A stretch of 64,000 nucleotides of DNA from Carya illinoinensis (GCF_018687715.1 NC_056764.1:12049001-12113000), one strand, 5' to 3'; counted from the first letter of the stretch, positions 46,928 to 59,276 are shown. A program made the numbers and translations. Notes: a model not told the origin generated them from the letters alone.

Positions 46928-47966
46928 TAGGTAACACAGTATATAGGCGTTATTGAAAGTACTACTACAAGCCGTATTAATGTTGGTTGTGGCAGCCGAG
47001 AGCAATGTAGAGATCATCTAGAATGATATTGAAGTGTATGATCTATTTAAGGTTGTGTTTCAATATTTTATCATTACTTTTTACTATTAATATTACTACT
47101 ATTTAATATTTTATCATTACTTTTTCACCGATTTTTTTTTATTTTATTCACAACTCATCTGAGATCACCTCACTACCCAAACGTAACCTAAAGGTGGCGA
47201 TGTGTGAGACTACTCGATAGTCGATTGATCAGTATATATCTCTCCATTAATTCTCCCTTTCCCACGACCTTTTCTTGTAGACCTTAATTGATAAGAGTGC
47301 ATTTCATTCTGCATAATCACAATCGAGTTTTAGTCTAGTACTGATTTATCGTTATTGGAATTAATAAATTAAATAATTAAAATTATCTCTTCCTATTCGT
47401 TTAAACTTTTGAAACAAAATATGGTTTAATAACTGTTAAGATAAACGTTGATTTAATGGCGTCAACTAAATTTTAGTATATACATTTTCCTTTTGAATTT
47501 TAATTTTTTGAAATCGGGTTTGAGTATAAGTACTAGTACTGTCCGTAGTTATACCGTATTGCAGTAACCAGTAATGCATTGGGCCATTGACTTGTCCTAA
47601 AAAAGGCCGAAGACCAACAAAAAGCTGATCCTGACCATGTCTTAAGTGCCAGTTTACAATATATATGGCAACTTTAAGATGCACGAGGCAAGCTGAAAAT
47701 CAACATATAGGACAAAAAACAAAAACGAAACGCCATTATCAAGCCCATTAATGCAGATTTCAACTTCTGAAAATACACAGTGCAAATAGGTGGGGCTGTG
47801 GGACAAGTAACCCATTACTAATTTACTCGTTAGATGGGAAGAGATCTTTCTCACTCTAGCTAGCGCCTAGAAGAGAAGCATTACGGAAACCAAGACATAT
47901 AAATAAAAGTCAGAGAGAGAGAGAGAGAGAGAGATGCAGGAGGATAATGACCAAGAAATTTTAATA
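46928..47966. other. Intergenic between Copia element and WOX3-like gene
   Basis: Holds one MITE (listed separately) and a GA microsatellite at about 47907-47933, inside the likely 3' UTR of the WOX gene. Otherwise no gene seen. Confidence 0.5.
47048..47195. repeat. Small MITE-like element
   Basis: The right end 'cactacccaaacgtaaccta' and the left 'aggttgtgtttcaatatttt' form degenerate inverted ends. The interior has 'actcatctgagatcacctc', the reverse of the 'gatgagat' motif seen in neighbouring elements. Confidence 0.5.
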
Positions 47967-49273
47967 CTAGAGACAATATTGCTTGGATGTGGCACTGCAC
48001 TCTTCTTTGAGATTGGTGGCTGTAACAGGGAAGAGTTCAAGGGTCTGGAGGGGTCTAGTGCAACAGTTGGATATTGGACCCATCTCCAGTACCGTAGCAT
48101 TCCCATCATAGCCGTACGTTGTCATCGTGGATTCGGCCCTCTGAGGGATCATGTCTACCTTCCATGTATGATTCATCGCTTGTGTCGATGCACCTGTAAC
48201 TCCTCCCTATTTCAAAATATAAAGCATAAAAAAGAGTTCATGGGAAAAGGAACGCAATCACATGTTCTTTGCCTTTCTATGCGAATTTCTTCTTTCGGTC
48301 ATTGTAATAAATCTTTAATATTAAAAAAATCATAAGAGATAAAAAGGAAATGGTGTATGCACTACTGCGAGAAAATAAACATGAAACACCATTTTACAAG
48401 TATCTAAACATACTTCTTGTGGCCATCATGTGGGTATAGGGGTATTGATGAAAAGATCATGCATAATTAATCGGAATGAGCAGCAGAAGATTTTATTGAT
48501 GTTCTCGAGTTGTTCCCATGGATTTTCTATGAAAAGATTAAAGAAAAGGCCTTCTGAAAAGAGAATCAACATAAAAAGCACTCAAGTACAGAGTGTTCTT
48601 GCATGCCTACGGCCCACAGGAAGAGCATGCAAAAGACTCTGCTCGCATTTCGAACCCAATTCATTATTTGGATGGAGTCAGACTGACAAACGCCAGTACT
48701 CTCAAAACAATTTGAAGGAAAAGTTTACCCTTTCCACATTATCCCTTGCAGTAGTTTATTTTGACTTGTTTCAAGGTCCGTAAAGGCAATCGAATGAGAA
48801 ATATATTACTTTACCGACCTTCATACAAGATGATCAAAATGTGTAGCTAACTTAGCAACTGAAAGTTGAACTTAAGAACAATAAATGAAGATTAATACCT
48901 GAGGAAGAAAGCTAACAGAGCTGTCAAAGAAGAAAAGTTGTTGAAGAGCAGAAGAACTAGGAGACTCATAGTAGCCAGCTGGAAATCGATCATTTGACTG
49001 ATTCATCTGGTAATAATAATGGAGTTGCTGTTGCTGCTGTAGTTGCAATTGCCTACTGACTTTCCTTCTGAGCTTCTGTCTATCCCTTGCCTTGTGGTTC
49101 TGAAACCAGTAGAAGACATTCTTGCCTTCAATCTTGCCATAGAAAGAGAGGTTGGCTGTGATCTTTTGTATCTGAGAAGCATTGGGAGTTCTAATCCCAC
49201 TCCTATACATCTCTTCCAAGATCATGAGTTGCTCTGAGGTTGGGCACCATCTTGACGAAGCTACTGAGGACAT
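47967..49273 (-). CDS. WUSCHEL-related homeobox, WOX3/PRS-like
   Basis: Transcription factor expected to act in the nucleus of lateral-organ margin cells, by analogy with PRESSED FLOWER/NARROW SHEATH. Two exons: 48899-49273 and 47967-48206 (donor cag|gtatta, acceptor gaaatag|ggagga), 204 aa. The atypical homeodomain starts at residue 7-8 with [20 protein letters not shown] and ends [20 protein letters not shown]; the WCPT...[12 protein letters not shown] wording is diagnostic of the WOX3 group. Gln-rich stretch after the homeodomain. The WUS box TLELFP lies at about 180-185 near the C-terminus. The start [10 protein letters not shown] matches the family; a longer in-frame opening at 49411 adds 46 residues of leader-like sequence and was rejected. 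Shorter than Arabidopsis PRS (244 aa, from memory). The second exon is inferred from phase and motif. Confidence 0.93.
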
Positions 49274-49795
49274 CTTAATTTCCTGCTCTTGAATGGTGTT
49301 AATTTCTAATTGGGAAGGCCAGGGGTAGTCCTGGGGGAGGGTTGAAAGTGAAGAATAAATAGATGGCAGAGATAGAAGGGCACAGTAGAATAGGAGCCAG
49401 GGGAGAGACAAAAGGGTGGTAGATCTAGATCATAGAGAAGGGCAGATGATGATCATGGATAAATAATGTAAAGAGAAGTTAAATGAGAGGAAAAGGTGGC
49501 AGTAGTACTGCTAGTACTGCATGCTGATGGATGTTTCCCTAAGCCAGCTAGGGAAAACTCATGATGATCAGTGAATCTAGAATGCTTGAATGATTCTGTC
49601 ATCATCACCTTGTTATTATTTACTTTGTCAACAGAATGAATAAGACGAGATTAGTAGGGTTTTTTTCTCAGCACTCAGCAGAAAGAAAGTCGGATTCAGA
49701 CGAAAGTCTTCTTAAATGTTAGAATATGATACTTGCCGTTGAAGCGCGTAACCACACGCGCGCCTCACATAATATATATCCTGCTAATGCTTTGA

Positions 49796-50557
49796 TAGGC
49801 CTCCAATCCGGCCTGATAAGACCGGTTTTGTACCCAACTCAACCCGCAAGATATCATTTTAAATGCTGATCCGAGATGACTCGACATGAATGAAACCAAA
49901 TCGGTTTGAACCCGTATGACCTGACTTTAGAAACAAGAAACGCATGCTATCAGACAATCACTTATTCACAAATCTCGTGTGGGGCTAATCGTTTTCATTT
50001 CCCATCTCATGAAAAACCCTTTTCGCTCCGCTTAGCCCTATCCCCCTCTAGGGGTAATTTAGTGATAGGGGGATGTTCGTGTTTCGTGTCCCATTTTGAG
50101 AGTGTGCAGATCTGGTGCCATGCAAGGTGGAGAAGCAACAAAGGGAGCAACAACTGAAGGTCCTTCAGACGGCGAATGGAGATAGTCCGGAAGGGAGAGA
50201 AAGGATAATCGATTTAAGGAGAAGAGAGATTTTGCCTATTAGTGATCGGTTTCGACCGTAGCTGCAGCACACCAACCTATGGCAGCCGCTGTTCGCAATA
50301 ATCTTGCAGTCCACACCAATAAGTTATGATCTACCACCGTCCAGTTCGTCCTTGATCTGGACACGTCATACTCGCATTCTTTCTTCTGGAATCTAGAGAC
50401 CTGCAACTCAATGGGTTAATCGGTTTCATGGTTTCAACTGAAAAACATTTAGTGCCAATATTACAACCCGCAATTTAATTTTGAACCTATGAAACCAACT
50501 TTTGTTGAGTTTGCCCATTCGGGTTGAGCGGGTCATCGGTCTTCTTGCACAGGCCTA
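49796..50557. mobile_element. Non-autonomous hAT-like DNA transposon (762 bp)
   Basis: Flanked by perfect 8-bp target duplications TGCTTTGA (49788-49795 and 50558-50565). Ends are TAGGCCT... and ...AGGCCTA, and subterminal sequence is inverted-similar: left 'agaccg' and 'ctcaacccgc', right (reverse complement) 'agaccg' and 'cccgctcaacccg'. Such CCG/ACCCG-rich subterminal DNA is typical of plant hAT elements. No transposase; the interior has no recognised gene. It lies about 520 bp upstream of the WOX3-like start. Confidence 0.85.
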
Positions 50558-50565
50558 TGCTTTGA

Positions 50566-51041
50566 CGCCTTGACAAAATTGTGGAAAATGTTTGGCCTTA
50601 ATATAGAAATATTTTTAAAAACAAACTTATAAATAGAATTTTATAAAATTTTTATGTAAACCTGTCACTTCTCTTCTCTACTAAAAAATTAATTCCTAAC
50701 AAGAGAGTATGTTTACTGCATGACAGTACTGTACATGTATTAGTTTTTTTTTTTTAAACCCAAGATCCGTACGTAAGATATTATAAATTATAAAAATTTT
50801 ATATGTAATCATCTTTATACGTTCTTTTTATACTTCATTAATATGATTGGCTATGTCATTTTTTTAAAATATAAAATAATTATTTTGGCTAATTACATCA
50901 ATAAATCGTGTGCAAAGAATACATAAAACATAACGGTATGTAGTAAAACTAATTATACTAGTGGATCAAAACTGTAATATAATAGCATGTTAGATTGCAT
51001 TTCCCCCTTTTCGAAATAAGAAAAACCTCATGCTAGAGCTT
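50566..51041. other. AT-rich intergenic DNA
   Basis: No gene or clear element seen. Confidence 0.5.
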
Positions 51042-51430
51042 TCAATTTAAAATAGTCCTACATATTTTCTTGCAATATTCGAAATTCGAAATTCTCGAGC
51101 AATGTATCAGTCAAATTTGCCTTAATCGGTAATCTCACATAGGTTAAATTCTTAATTACCCTACTCGGTTTTACCGACCAATGTGTCTGTTGAATTGGAC
51201 TTGTTCAGTGATCTTAAGCAAGAGTTATTTTCTTGCAATGCTGGAATTATCGAGCAATTTTTCTGTTGAAATGGCCTTGTTCGGCGATCCCAAACAATAT
51301 TTATTTTCTTACGATGCTCAGACTTACCAAGCAACATGTCAATCTTCAAGCAATGTGTTAGTCGGACTGGTCTTCAAACAATTATTGGGCAATGTGTTGG
51401 TCGGACTGTGCTGTGCAATGCATGTATATC
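51042..51430 (+). repeat. Degenerate tandem repeat, unit about 75-80 bp
   Basis: Four or five diverged units carry 'gagcaatgt...tctgttgaa...cttgttcggtgatc' and 'ttattttcttgcaatgct' in the same order (clearest at 51175-51250 and 51251-51327). The 96-codon frame across it follows from the repeat. Confidence 0.6.
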
Positions 51431-52241
51431 CAGTGAAGGTGTTGCCCAATTTTTTATGTAGGAAAATATAATCTTTACAATTCATATCAATTAGAACTAA
51501 TCATTAAGAATGAGAACTATCGAGAAAAAATACTAATTGTTAATATAATAACAAACCAAACAATGTGAAAGTATTTTAGAGTTTTGTCAACTATAAAAGG
51601 TAACTTTAAATCGATAGTAGCAAAGGTAGCAAACCAATGATGATATGTGAATCAAAACATAGCCTGGTTTCTGAACAAGCAATATAAGAAAATCTACTAG
51701 TGTCATATCAATAATAGAACAGATAAAAGTAAAGCAAGATATAAAGTTGTATACCATATTTTTCATTTTTAAAAGTACTGTTATGAAATATATATATATA
51801 TATTAATATTGTATACTGAGAGTTGCGATGGTAAAAAGATTTTTTCTAAAAATTAAATTTATAATAAAAATATTAATTTAATATAACATATTATAATTTT
51901 AAAATCCTGCATATTTTGATTACAAGAACTTAAGAAGATAGCTAGGGAAGTATGCAATTTTCGCTGAACAAACGTACTAGCAGAGGAGCAATCATTCTTG
52001 AATGAGTTAGTTTACGTGCTAGTCTCCAAATAGGAGGACTGCTTATATTCGTTCATATAATTATGTTTAAAAAAATTTTAAATTACAATAATATCTTTTT
52101 TAAAATAATATTTTTTTTGTTACCCCATTCATTAATAAGATTGTACACGCAATCTCCCACGGATCAAAAGTACTATAGATAGAATTTATCTTCTTCAATA
52201 CATAGTATTTTTTCAATGTCTAGCCATCTTGTTCCAAATTC

Positions 52242-52689
52242 TTAGGAGAGGTTTGGGTTAGAGATGAGAATTTTAAATTTGAGATGAGAGTTTAAAATAT
52301 TATTTTTAATATTTTTATTATTTTGAGATTTGAAAAAGTCGTATTGAGATTTGAAAAAGTTAAATTGTTTATTATATTTTGTATAAAAATTTAAGAAAAT
52401 TATAATACTAAGATAAAAATTTTAAGTTAGAGATGAGATTCTTTTGAGAAATGATTTTTGCAGTCGGCAAATGTAGTCGGCGTGCAGTCACTTTGAAAAA
52501 AATAAATTAATATGGAACCTGTATGAAAAAAAAATTATTTTTATAATTTTTTTTTATTCATTCCGTACAACCATGAAAAAAAAAAATTATAATTTTTTTT
52601 ATTCATTTTGTACAGCCGTTTGCATGTCGACTGTATTTACCGACTGCATCTAGCAAAGTCCGATTCTTTTACCCCAAACTTATCCTTAG
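52242..52689. repeat. Outer MITE, interrupted by a second element
   Basis: Left end 'taggagaggtttgggttaga', right end 'taccccaaacttatccttag' are imperfect inverted repeats. The interior has repeated 'gagatttgaaaaagt' motifs like the elements at 13.74 and 54.12 kb. The right arm is split by the insertion at 52446-52661. Confidence 0.65.
52446..52661. mobile_element. Mutator-like MITE nested in another MITE
   Basis: 216 bp flanked by a perfect 9-bp duplication GATTCTTTT (52437-52445 and 52662-52670), the size made by Mutator-like transposases. Long inverted ends: left has 'gcagtcggcaaatgtagtcg', right (reverse complement) 'gcagtcggtaaatacagtcg', continuing outward with weaker match to roughly 40 bp. 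Confidence 0.8.
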
Positions 52690-52858
52690 ACATATAATAT
52701 AATTGGATCGATAATACTGAACGGTAAATTTGAGCAGTGAGAGTAACATTTCTCATATTGTTTATCCCTAAAATTTGCCCTGATCCCATGCATTAATTGA
52801 CACTTCAAGAGCTGCACACCATACATTTCCGCTGACATGCATTAGGATTGATTTAGCG

Positions 52859-52884
52859 ATATATATATATATATATATATATAT
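52859..52884. repeat. AT microsatellite
   Basis: About 13 AT dinucleotides in otherwise unremarkable intergenic DNA. Confidence 0.85.
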
Positions 52885-53489
52885 GTAAATATATATTATA
52901 CACACACGATAGTTGAAGCGCGTGCACACTGCATAGATTTGTGTTTGGCGATTTAGGTTCATGAGAACGTAAATTTTTTTTAAAAATTTACACATTACTT
53001 TTATACTTCATTATATATATATTTTTATTATTTTATTAAATATGTAGAATATAGATGAAGAGTATAAAAATTTAATTAATTTAATAAAAAAAATTTAAAA
53101 ATATATATATAAAATCATATGTGGTGGAAAATGATGCGGAACAAAACCCAAAACCTTAATTATATCTGTCGGCCTCATCCATTCCCTCTCACACACATAT
53201 ATTCAGTTCATGACTAACTGCTGCAAGAAACGTAAGCTTTTGGATATGCAGACCTTTCAAAAGTCATAAATGCTGCATATAAGGAGATCCGATCGGTACA
53301 TGCCTGTCTTTTGTGACTCTGTCATGTCAACATTCCCAACATGACATATTTATTATATATATTTTATCACTACCAAAACTATCAATTACTGTGTATTTTC
53401 CAGCTCCTGAAGAACTAAAGATTCCTTTTTCTATAATGGCAGCTTTGATTTGCCGGAAGCACAACGGAAGTAGACAATATCCATAGAAA

Positions 53490-53491
<2 letters not shown>

Positions 53492-53538
<47 letters not shown>
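53492..53538. repeat. CT microsatellite
   Basis: About 23 uninterrupted CT/TC units; no gene recognised next to it. Confidence 0.9.
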
Positions 53539-53540
<2 letters not shown>

Positions 53541-54112
53541 ATGATATATATTAGGGTAAGAAAAGATTAATTCTCAAGTTCGATCATGATCATGATTAAC
53601 ATATTAAAGACATTATAGATATATGAAAGCTCCTCACGTGCATGAGTTAGCATAAAACAATATTTATATATGTTTTAATTTTTTTATAATTGTGATAAGT
53701 TCTACAATAAATAATGTAATTATATACTAACTTTTAAATTAATAGTATAAATTTTTAGATAATGATACTCACATGTACATGTTCTTTTATATTTAGATTC
53801 CTTAAACTTTTTATCCAAATTTTAAAGTCTAGAGTATGAGAGAGAAACATATGTGAAATGAATATCACAGACTGACATATACTAATATCAAATGTCAATC
53901 TTATATTGTTATACCTAATAGTAATTGCAAATTTTTAACTTTGTATCAATTTCTAACTTTGAGCAATGTTTTGCAATTAAAGTGTCTAGTCTCAATCTGA
54001 AATCATGTTAAAAATGAAAAAGGAAAAATATCTTAACCACTTGAACTCCACCAACAAGACAGTTTAAGAGTTTGATGAATCATAATGACCCGAAATTATT
54101 TTGATGGATGTG

Positions 54113-54330
54113 ATATTTAGAAATTGTTTGATTCAGAAATTATTTCATCTCATTTTATTATTATAATTTTTTTAAATTGTTATATAAAATATAATAAATA
54201 ATTTAACTTTTTTAAATTCTAATTCAATTTTTTCAAATTTTAAGATAATAATAATATTAAAAAAATTATATTTTATTAAATTTTTATTAAAAATCATATC
54301 ATGATCTTATCTGACTATCCTAACAGCCGT
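54113..54330. repeat. MITE-like element, reverse orientation of 52.25 kb family
   Basis: Left 'aaattgtttgattcagaaat' then 'atctcattttatt', interior 'aatttaacttttttaaatt', right 'atcttatctgactatcc'. Same motifs as 13.74 and 52.25 kb but on the other strand. Borders approximate. Confidence 0.5.
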
Positions 54331-55253
54331 CAATATCTATCATAAAGCACAATTATGCCAAAAAAAAAAAAAAAGTATTCTAATAATTATAATTTAATTT
54401 TTGTCAATAAACATTAATGGTTCATGTAGGGAACTAGCAGCATTTTTGTCTATGAATTGGCAACGTCCCACGTTTATGAAATTGCCTTCATTGGAATCAT
54501 CTGATCCACTTTGAAGCTGGAGAAATTATTCAGTAATCTCAAAATTCAAGTAAATGTTACTCCCATTAAATCATCTATATTCTAAAAATTCCTTCTTAAC
54601 TTTCACGGCAAAAACACAGTAAAAGAATTTCAACTACTGTGAAGGGTAGAAATCGAGGAAAATTTATAGATATCGGAATTAAGGTTGAGGGGGAACACTT
54701 GCACCGGGAGTGCTAAAGATGATTCCATAATGAGCGTGCAGCTAGCCAACTTATTTTGTCTAGTCACATTCATGTACCCAAACCAATTTAAAGAGATAAT
54801 TTCCATCGCCCGACAAAAAGGACGATTAGATTGTCAACTCAAGACTGATGCTGCTGCATGCTGATCTAAAATCTCTGTCTTGCATGCTCATACGAACCAG
54901 GGCCGGGGGTGAAGGATGCTGATTTGACTGATCCCTGTGTACTTTTGTGAATCAGTATTAGGTCATCTCACACAAGTACTTGTACTTCTTAACATTAATC
55001 TCATTTACTCCCATCTAATGCATTTAAAACTCTGGCAAATTAATTAGGCAATAATGATTGGTCAACCTTATCGACTTCCAAGCATTTTTTATTTATTTTA
55101 TTTATTTTTTATTTTTTATTTTTTTACGCAAAGAGATTGACATGCATGTATATTGGCCGTTGCCTTTGATGCCTATGTATTAAGAAAAATGACAGCCATG
55201 CACGTAATTATTTTTCTAATTTTTTATATAATTATATTTTAAATAAAAAAAAA

Positions 55254-55431
55254 AGAAAAATTCTGATTATAAGTCATTTTATGTATACTTATTTATTGTG
55301 ATTGATCAGAACGTCAGATTTTAATAAAAATAATATAAATTTAAATTTTAAATATTAAAAAAATAGTATTAACACACAAATTGGTACCTAAATTCGTTTG
55401 TACGTAATAAAACTTAAAAAATAATTTATAA
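55254..55431. repeat. MITE related to 27772-27943
   Basis: Shares 'gtgattgatcagaacgtcag', 'ttaataaaaataat' and 'aaattggtacctaaattcg' with the element in the NFRKB copy 2 flank. Target duplications not resolved. Confidence 0.55.
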
Positions 55432-55751
55432 AAATAACATGATCACTTAATTATCTTTATTTTAAAACTTGATTATAAATATAATCGTAACAAAAATTGT
55501 GCCTATATCATTGTTAATTATATATTAAACACAAGAAAATAAGCAGTAGTAGTACTGGAAAGTACTGGGTTTGTCTTCACATCAGCAAGACAAGAAGGTA
55601 GTTCGGCTACCGATCGACAGACATATATATATATGTATATATATAAAAGATGTTCTCAAAGATATGCGATGTCTTAATTACTACCCAAACGTATACAAAA
55701 CCCCACTTTTCAGACGTTGAGAAGGCAAGTCATGAGCTGGACAGTAAGATA

Positions 55752-55827
55752 AAATGGTCCATATATGTACATGCATGCATGCGTCCTTAATTAAGTCTGA
55801 CGTCCTGCATGCATGCATGGACCATTT
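55752..55827. promoter_or_regulatory. Inverted repeat with clustered CATGCA (RY) motifs
   Basis: Outer arms 'aaatggtcca' (55752-55761) and 'tggaccattt' (55818-55827) are perfect inverted repeats. Within them each side carries stacked CATGCATGCATGC (about 55770-55783 and 55805-55818). CATGCA is the RY element bound by B3-domain factors, but no gene lies close, so a regulatory role is uncertain. Confidence 0.35.
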
Positions 55828-56029
55828 CAGTGTCACGGACGTGTAGGCCGAGACACACCGAGCTCTTCAGAATTTATAGATTTCATTTACCATATCATAT
55901 TTTTGTATAGGGCTCAGAATCTGTATTATTCTATCCAAAGATAAAGGAATAGTACTCTTTTTTGCCATGGCAATTGAACATGATATATATATCTTAATTT
56001 TAGTTATTTTATTTTTAAATCGGTATATA

Positions 56030-56215
56030 TATAGCACATTATTCATATTATTTAAATGATAATGTTTGATTTATAAGATTTAAAATTTATTTTTTAAATT
56101 AAATTATAACGTATAATTTTTTAAATCAAATTATAACGTTAACATATAAGCATTTTACTGGATGCATTATCCATACTGACTTACAAATATAATTTTTCTT
56201 ATATTTATGATCTTG
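56030..56215. repeat. MITE related to 15315-15483
   Basis: Shares 'actgacttacaaatataat' near the right end, 'tatttaaatgataatg' type strings and a 'gcacattattcatat' left region with the kin element. Borders approximate. Confidence 0.45.
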
Positions 56216-56790
56216 TATTATTAATGTATTGGATCATATTCATGTCACGCAATTTAATTTGTTGTCCCAGTTGATCACATTTAAAGCCTATCGTCAAGAA
56301 GCTCAATCTCTTTACTTCTTTGATATTAAATACCATATATGGCACATACTTCTTGTTCTGAAAAAAGGACGTAACAATTAGTTCTTTACTGTTACTCTTT
56401 ATGTATATACCCTCTTGAAAAAATATAGTCCTTTATATGCAGTCTGCAACAGTCTAATTAATTAGTTCTTTTGCTCTTTGGGTTTAATGTTTTGAATTTT
56501 GATAAAATGGTCATTCTGTTAATATTATTGAGTTAACCCTAACTCAATCCTAATAGTTATATCAGTCGAATTTGAGTCATTCGGGATTGGTTCAAGTCAC
56601 TCGATCAAGTTCATGTTGGATCAGTCTTTCCTTTTTCATTTTTCAAAATTGCAGACATTTTTCAGTTGTAAAAAGCAAAGATCATGTCGGATACATTTGT
56701 GTCGGATCCATCCATAGTGGGTCTACGTACGTACGACGTTAATTGCATTTTTTTCATTTGCTTCCTCCACTACAAGAAATATGACCTATT

Positions 56791-56945
56791 CCAGCGATTT
56801 TTTAATCGCTGCCAATAAAATTGTTGGGAAATCCATTCTTTTGCAGCGATTTAAAAATCGCTGTAATTTTTAAAGGAAAATCCAGCGATTCAGTTGATGG
56901 CTCATTAATTTGAACTTTTACAGCGATGGTTAATCGCTGTAAAAA
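56791..56945. repeat. CACTA left subterminal repeats
   Basis: Four palindrome-like units of the form CAGCGATT-n-AATCGCTG (starting about 56791, 56843, 56882, 56920); the third is degenerate. In En/Spm such repeats bind the TnpA protein. Confidence 0.85.
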
Positions 56946-58735
56946 ATACATATCTTATCTTCACGCGTTGATTTAGTACGGGACGCCAATTCTTAATACT
57001 TTTAATTTTCCCCCCGCCGCCCCCGACCCCCCATTTTTCTCCCCACCAAACACATTTCCCCCCAACACCCACTTCGACGGACCCTCGATTGCGAGCACCT
57101 GCATTTGGCCCCTTCCCAGCATTTCCGCATAGCGTCACCTCCTCCGTCTTCAGCCATACCTCGTTTTCACTATCCTATTTTCCCACACTCTTCTCCCTTC
57201 CGTCGTTGCTTCTCCATTTTCGACCTCCAAAATGAAAAAATCAATTTCCCTTTGTTTCGGCTAGTAACGATGCTGTCCCTACGTCTCCTTCCCTTCCAAC
57301 TGAGGTTCTGTGCCTCCATTTTATTTCCCAAGTTGAACTTATGCCGCAGTCCAGTATAATCGTCGTCTGCTCCTTGGAATATTTCCAAGCCGAACAGGTA
57401 TCTCTTGTTGCCAATTTATTTGTTTTTCCCCCTTCATGCGTAGGTTGCATTGCAAAAGTTGTATTTTTTTTTTTTGGTCAATATTTTTGTTTATGTGAAA
57501 CTGATGCATTAGTTCCTCTGTTTGGTTCAAAATGTTGTGTGTTTGCCTTTTGCAGTTTAAGTGCCGATTTTGAAAACAAGGCTTGGTTTTCTTTGTGTAA
57601 TACTACTGTATTTAGTGTTTATATATAGATTTAGATCAAGAGCAAGCTTAAGGTCGAACTGTTTTTTGAACTGTTGCAAAACAACCGTTCAAAATTTGTC
57701 CAGATTTGAGTTCACCTTTAAAATCCTATAGGAAAATGTACCAAACTACAAGAACAAATATTAATTTGGTAAAGGGGAAAAACCAACTCTTACATATTAT
57801 GCCAGAATGAATTTCGTATATTAAACCCCTAAAAGGAAAAAATAGGCCAACTTCAGGTAGGGCTAGCTCATATAACTGACAAATTGATGGATTTTAAATA
57901 CTGTTTCAGATTTATTAGACTACTAACTTCTTCATATTTTTCTAATTTTAGAAGATCATAAAAGTTGATTTCTAGTTATTTTAGTTAGGATCAATATTAA
58001 ATATATCTTAACTATATTAGAGTGTATAAGTCTTGCATAGTCTCATTGAAAACCTTAATTAATCATTATTAAAAAATAAAAATATTCTTATATAGGAAGT
58101 CCACGGAGGAGAATATGAATAAAAATATTCTCATGAATGACCTTAAACTTGAAATATACATGAATCTACCCATTTCATTATATTAAAACCATCTCAACTA
58201 AAACCTACCTATCCTTCCCCCAAAATAAAATGTTCACAGCTGTTTCAGCTTGATTCTTATTGGAAATGGGGTCTTAGAATAGTACTGATCATATTTTAAA
58301 TTTACCAAAGAGATCATATTATATATAACTACTGTAGGCTGGTGAAGAAAAGAGAGGTGATGGTACTCATCATCAACCTGTTAAAAAGTTTGTGTTGATT
58401 ATGGAGCAAAAGAAAAAGATCAATGCAATATAAGTTGTGCCAATTAATTAAAGATGGTTCTTTCTCCATCTCACAGCTGGTGTTTTATTAAAGCTAATCT
58501 TCCTAATATTGATAGTGATTGGTATAAGGAGGCCAATGAATTACCTGTGCATCTTCTTTAATTTATGTGCCTCAAGTACTGAATTAATGTTTTAGTAATG
58601 GTTTGTATTATCTGTCTTGTCTGATCTCATCACAGAAAAAAATAAATAAAAACTGGTTTGTATTATGGGAATGTACTTTGAGAACACTTTTCCCCAAGAT
58701 TAATAGCTTAAGTCCTAGGGATGGTATGGTCCCTT

Positions 58736-59276
58736 GAGGTTTGGGATCGGGAGAAGATTGTAATAATACCAGACCATTACATATTCACGAGTGATGAACG
58801 TGCAAACCGTAATGTGGATATACTAAGGGATTTCTGCATGGAGCAAAACATCAAGTACTTTTATGATATTAAAGATCTTGGTAATTTTATGGTATGTCTC
58901 TACTCTCTCATTTGCTCTCTTTCCATTTTGCTAATCCATTATCCTCAAGAGGTTATATCTAAATTTTCCTTCCTAACTTTTCAGGCTAACCCAGATTACA
59001 AAGGTGTATGCCATATTGCTCTTGCACAAGAAGGTCACTCTAGGCCTGGAGAGGTAAGTTCTTTTATCAAATACATTGCAAAGTCAATAAATAATTCATG
59101 TCACTTTTGTGCCTTAAAGTTCCAATGTTGTTAAACCCTATTCATTGCATTCAGGTCCTGCTGGGTACAGACTCTTGCACTTGTAAAATTGGAGCATTTG
59201 GCCAATTTGCCACTGGAATTGGCAACACTGATGCAGGTTTTGTGTTGGGCACTGGGAAACTCCTGCTTAAGGTCTA
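58736..59276 (+). pseudogene. Captured 3-isopropylmalate dehydratase large-subunit fragment
   Basis: Three exons with retained introns: about 58736-58891, 58985-59053 and 59155-59271. Joined they match the plastid leucine-pathway enzyme (aconitase family) from VWDREKIVIIPDHY through ANPDYKGVCHIALAQEG to [20 protein letters not shown] and GKLLLK. It lacks the N-terminus and the whole Fe-S domain, and the conserved TDSHTC block reads TDSCTC here, so no enzyme is expected. Intron retention shows capture from genomic DNA. A read-through transcript could still silence or mimic the parent gene; this is speculative. Confidence 0.9.

Larger units (their letters stand above)
54331..56764. other. Intergenic DNA before the CACTA element
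   Basis: No gene seen. Apart from the small elements and the inverted repeat listed separately, it is AT-rich with T/A homopolymers and 'atatat' runs. Confidence 0.5.

Noticed and set aside
49274..49411. N-terminal extension of the WOX3-like protein
   Set aside because: Hydrophobic leader-like translation of the 5' UTR; the family start [10 protein letters not shown] is internal.
57105..57359. 84-codon frame at the left of the CACTA cargo as a transit peptide for the captured enzyme
   Set aside because: Ser/Pro/Phe-rich but not alignable to the enzyme's N-terminus as I know it, and no splice link is visible to 58736.
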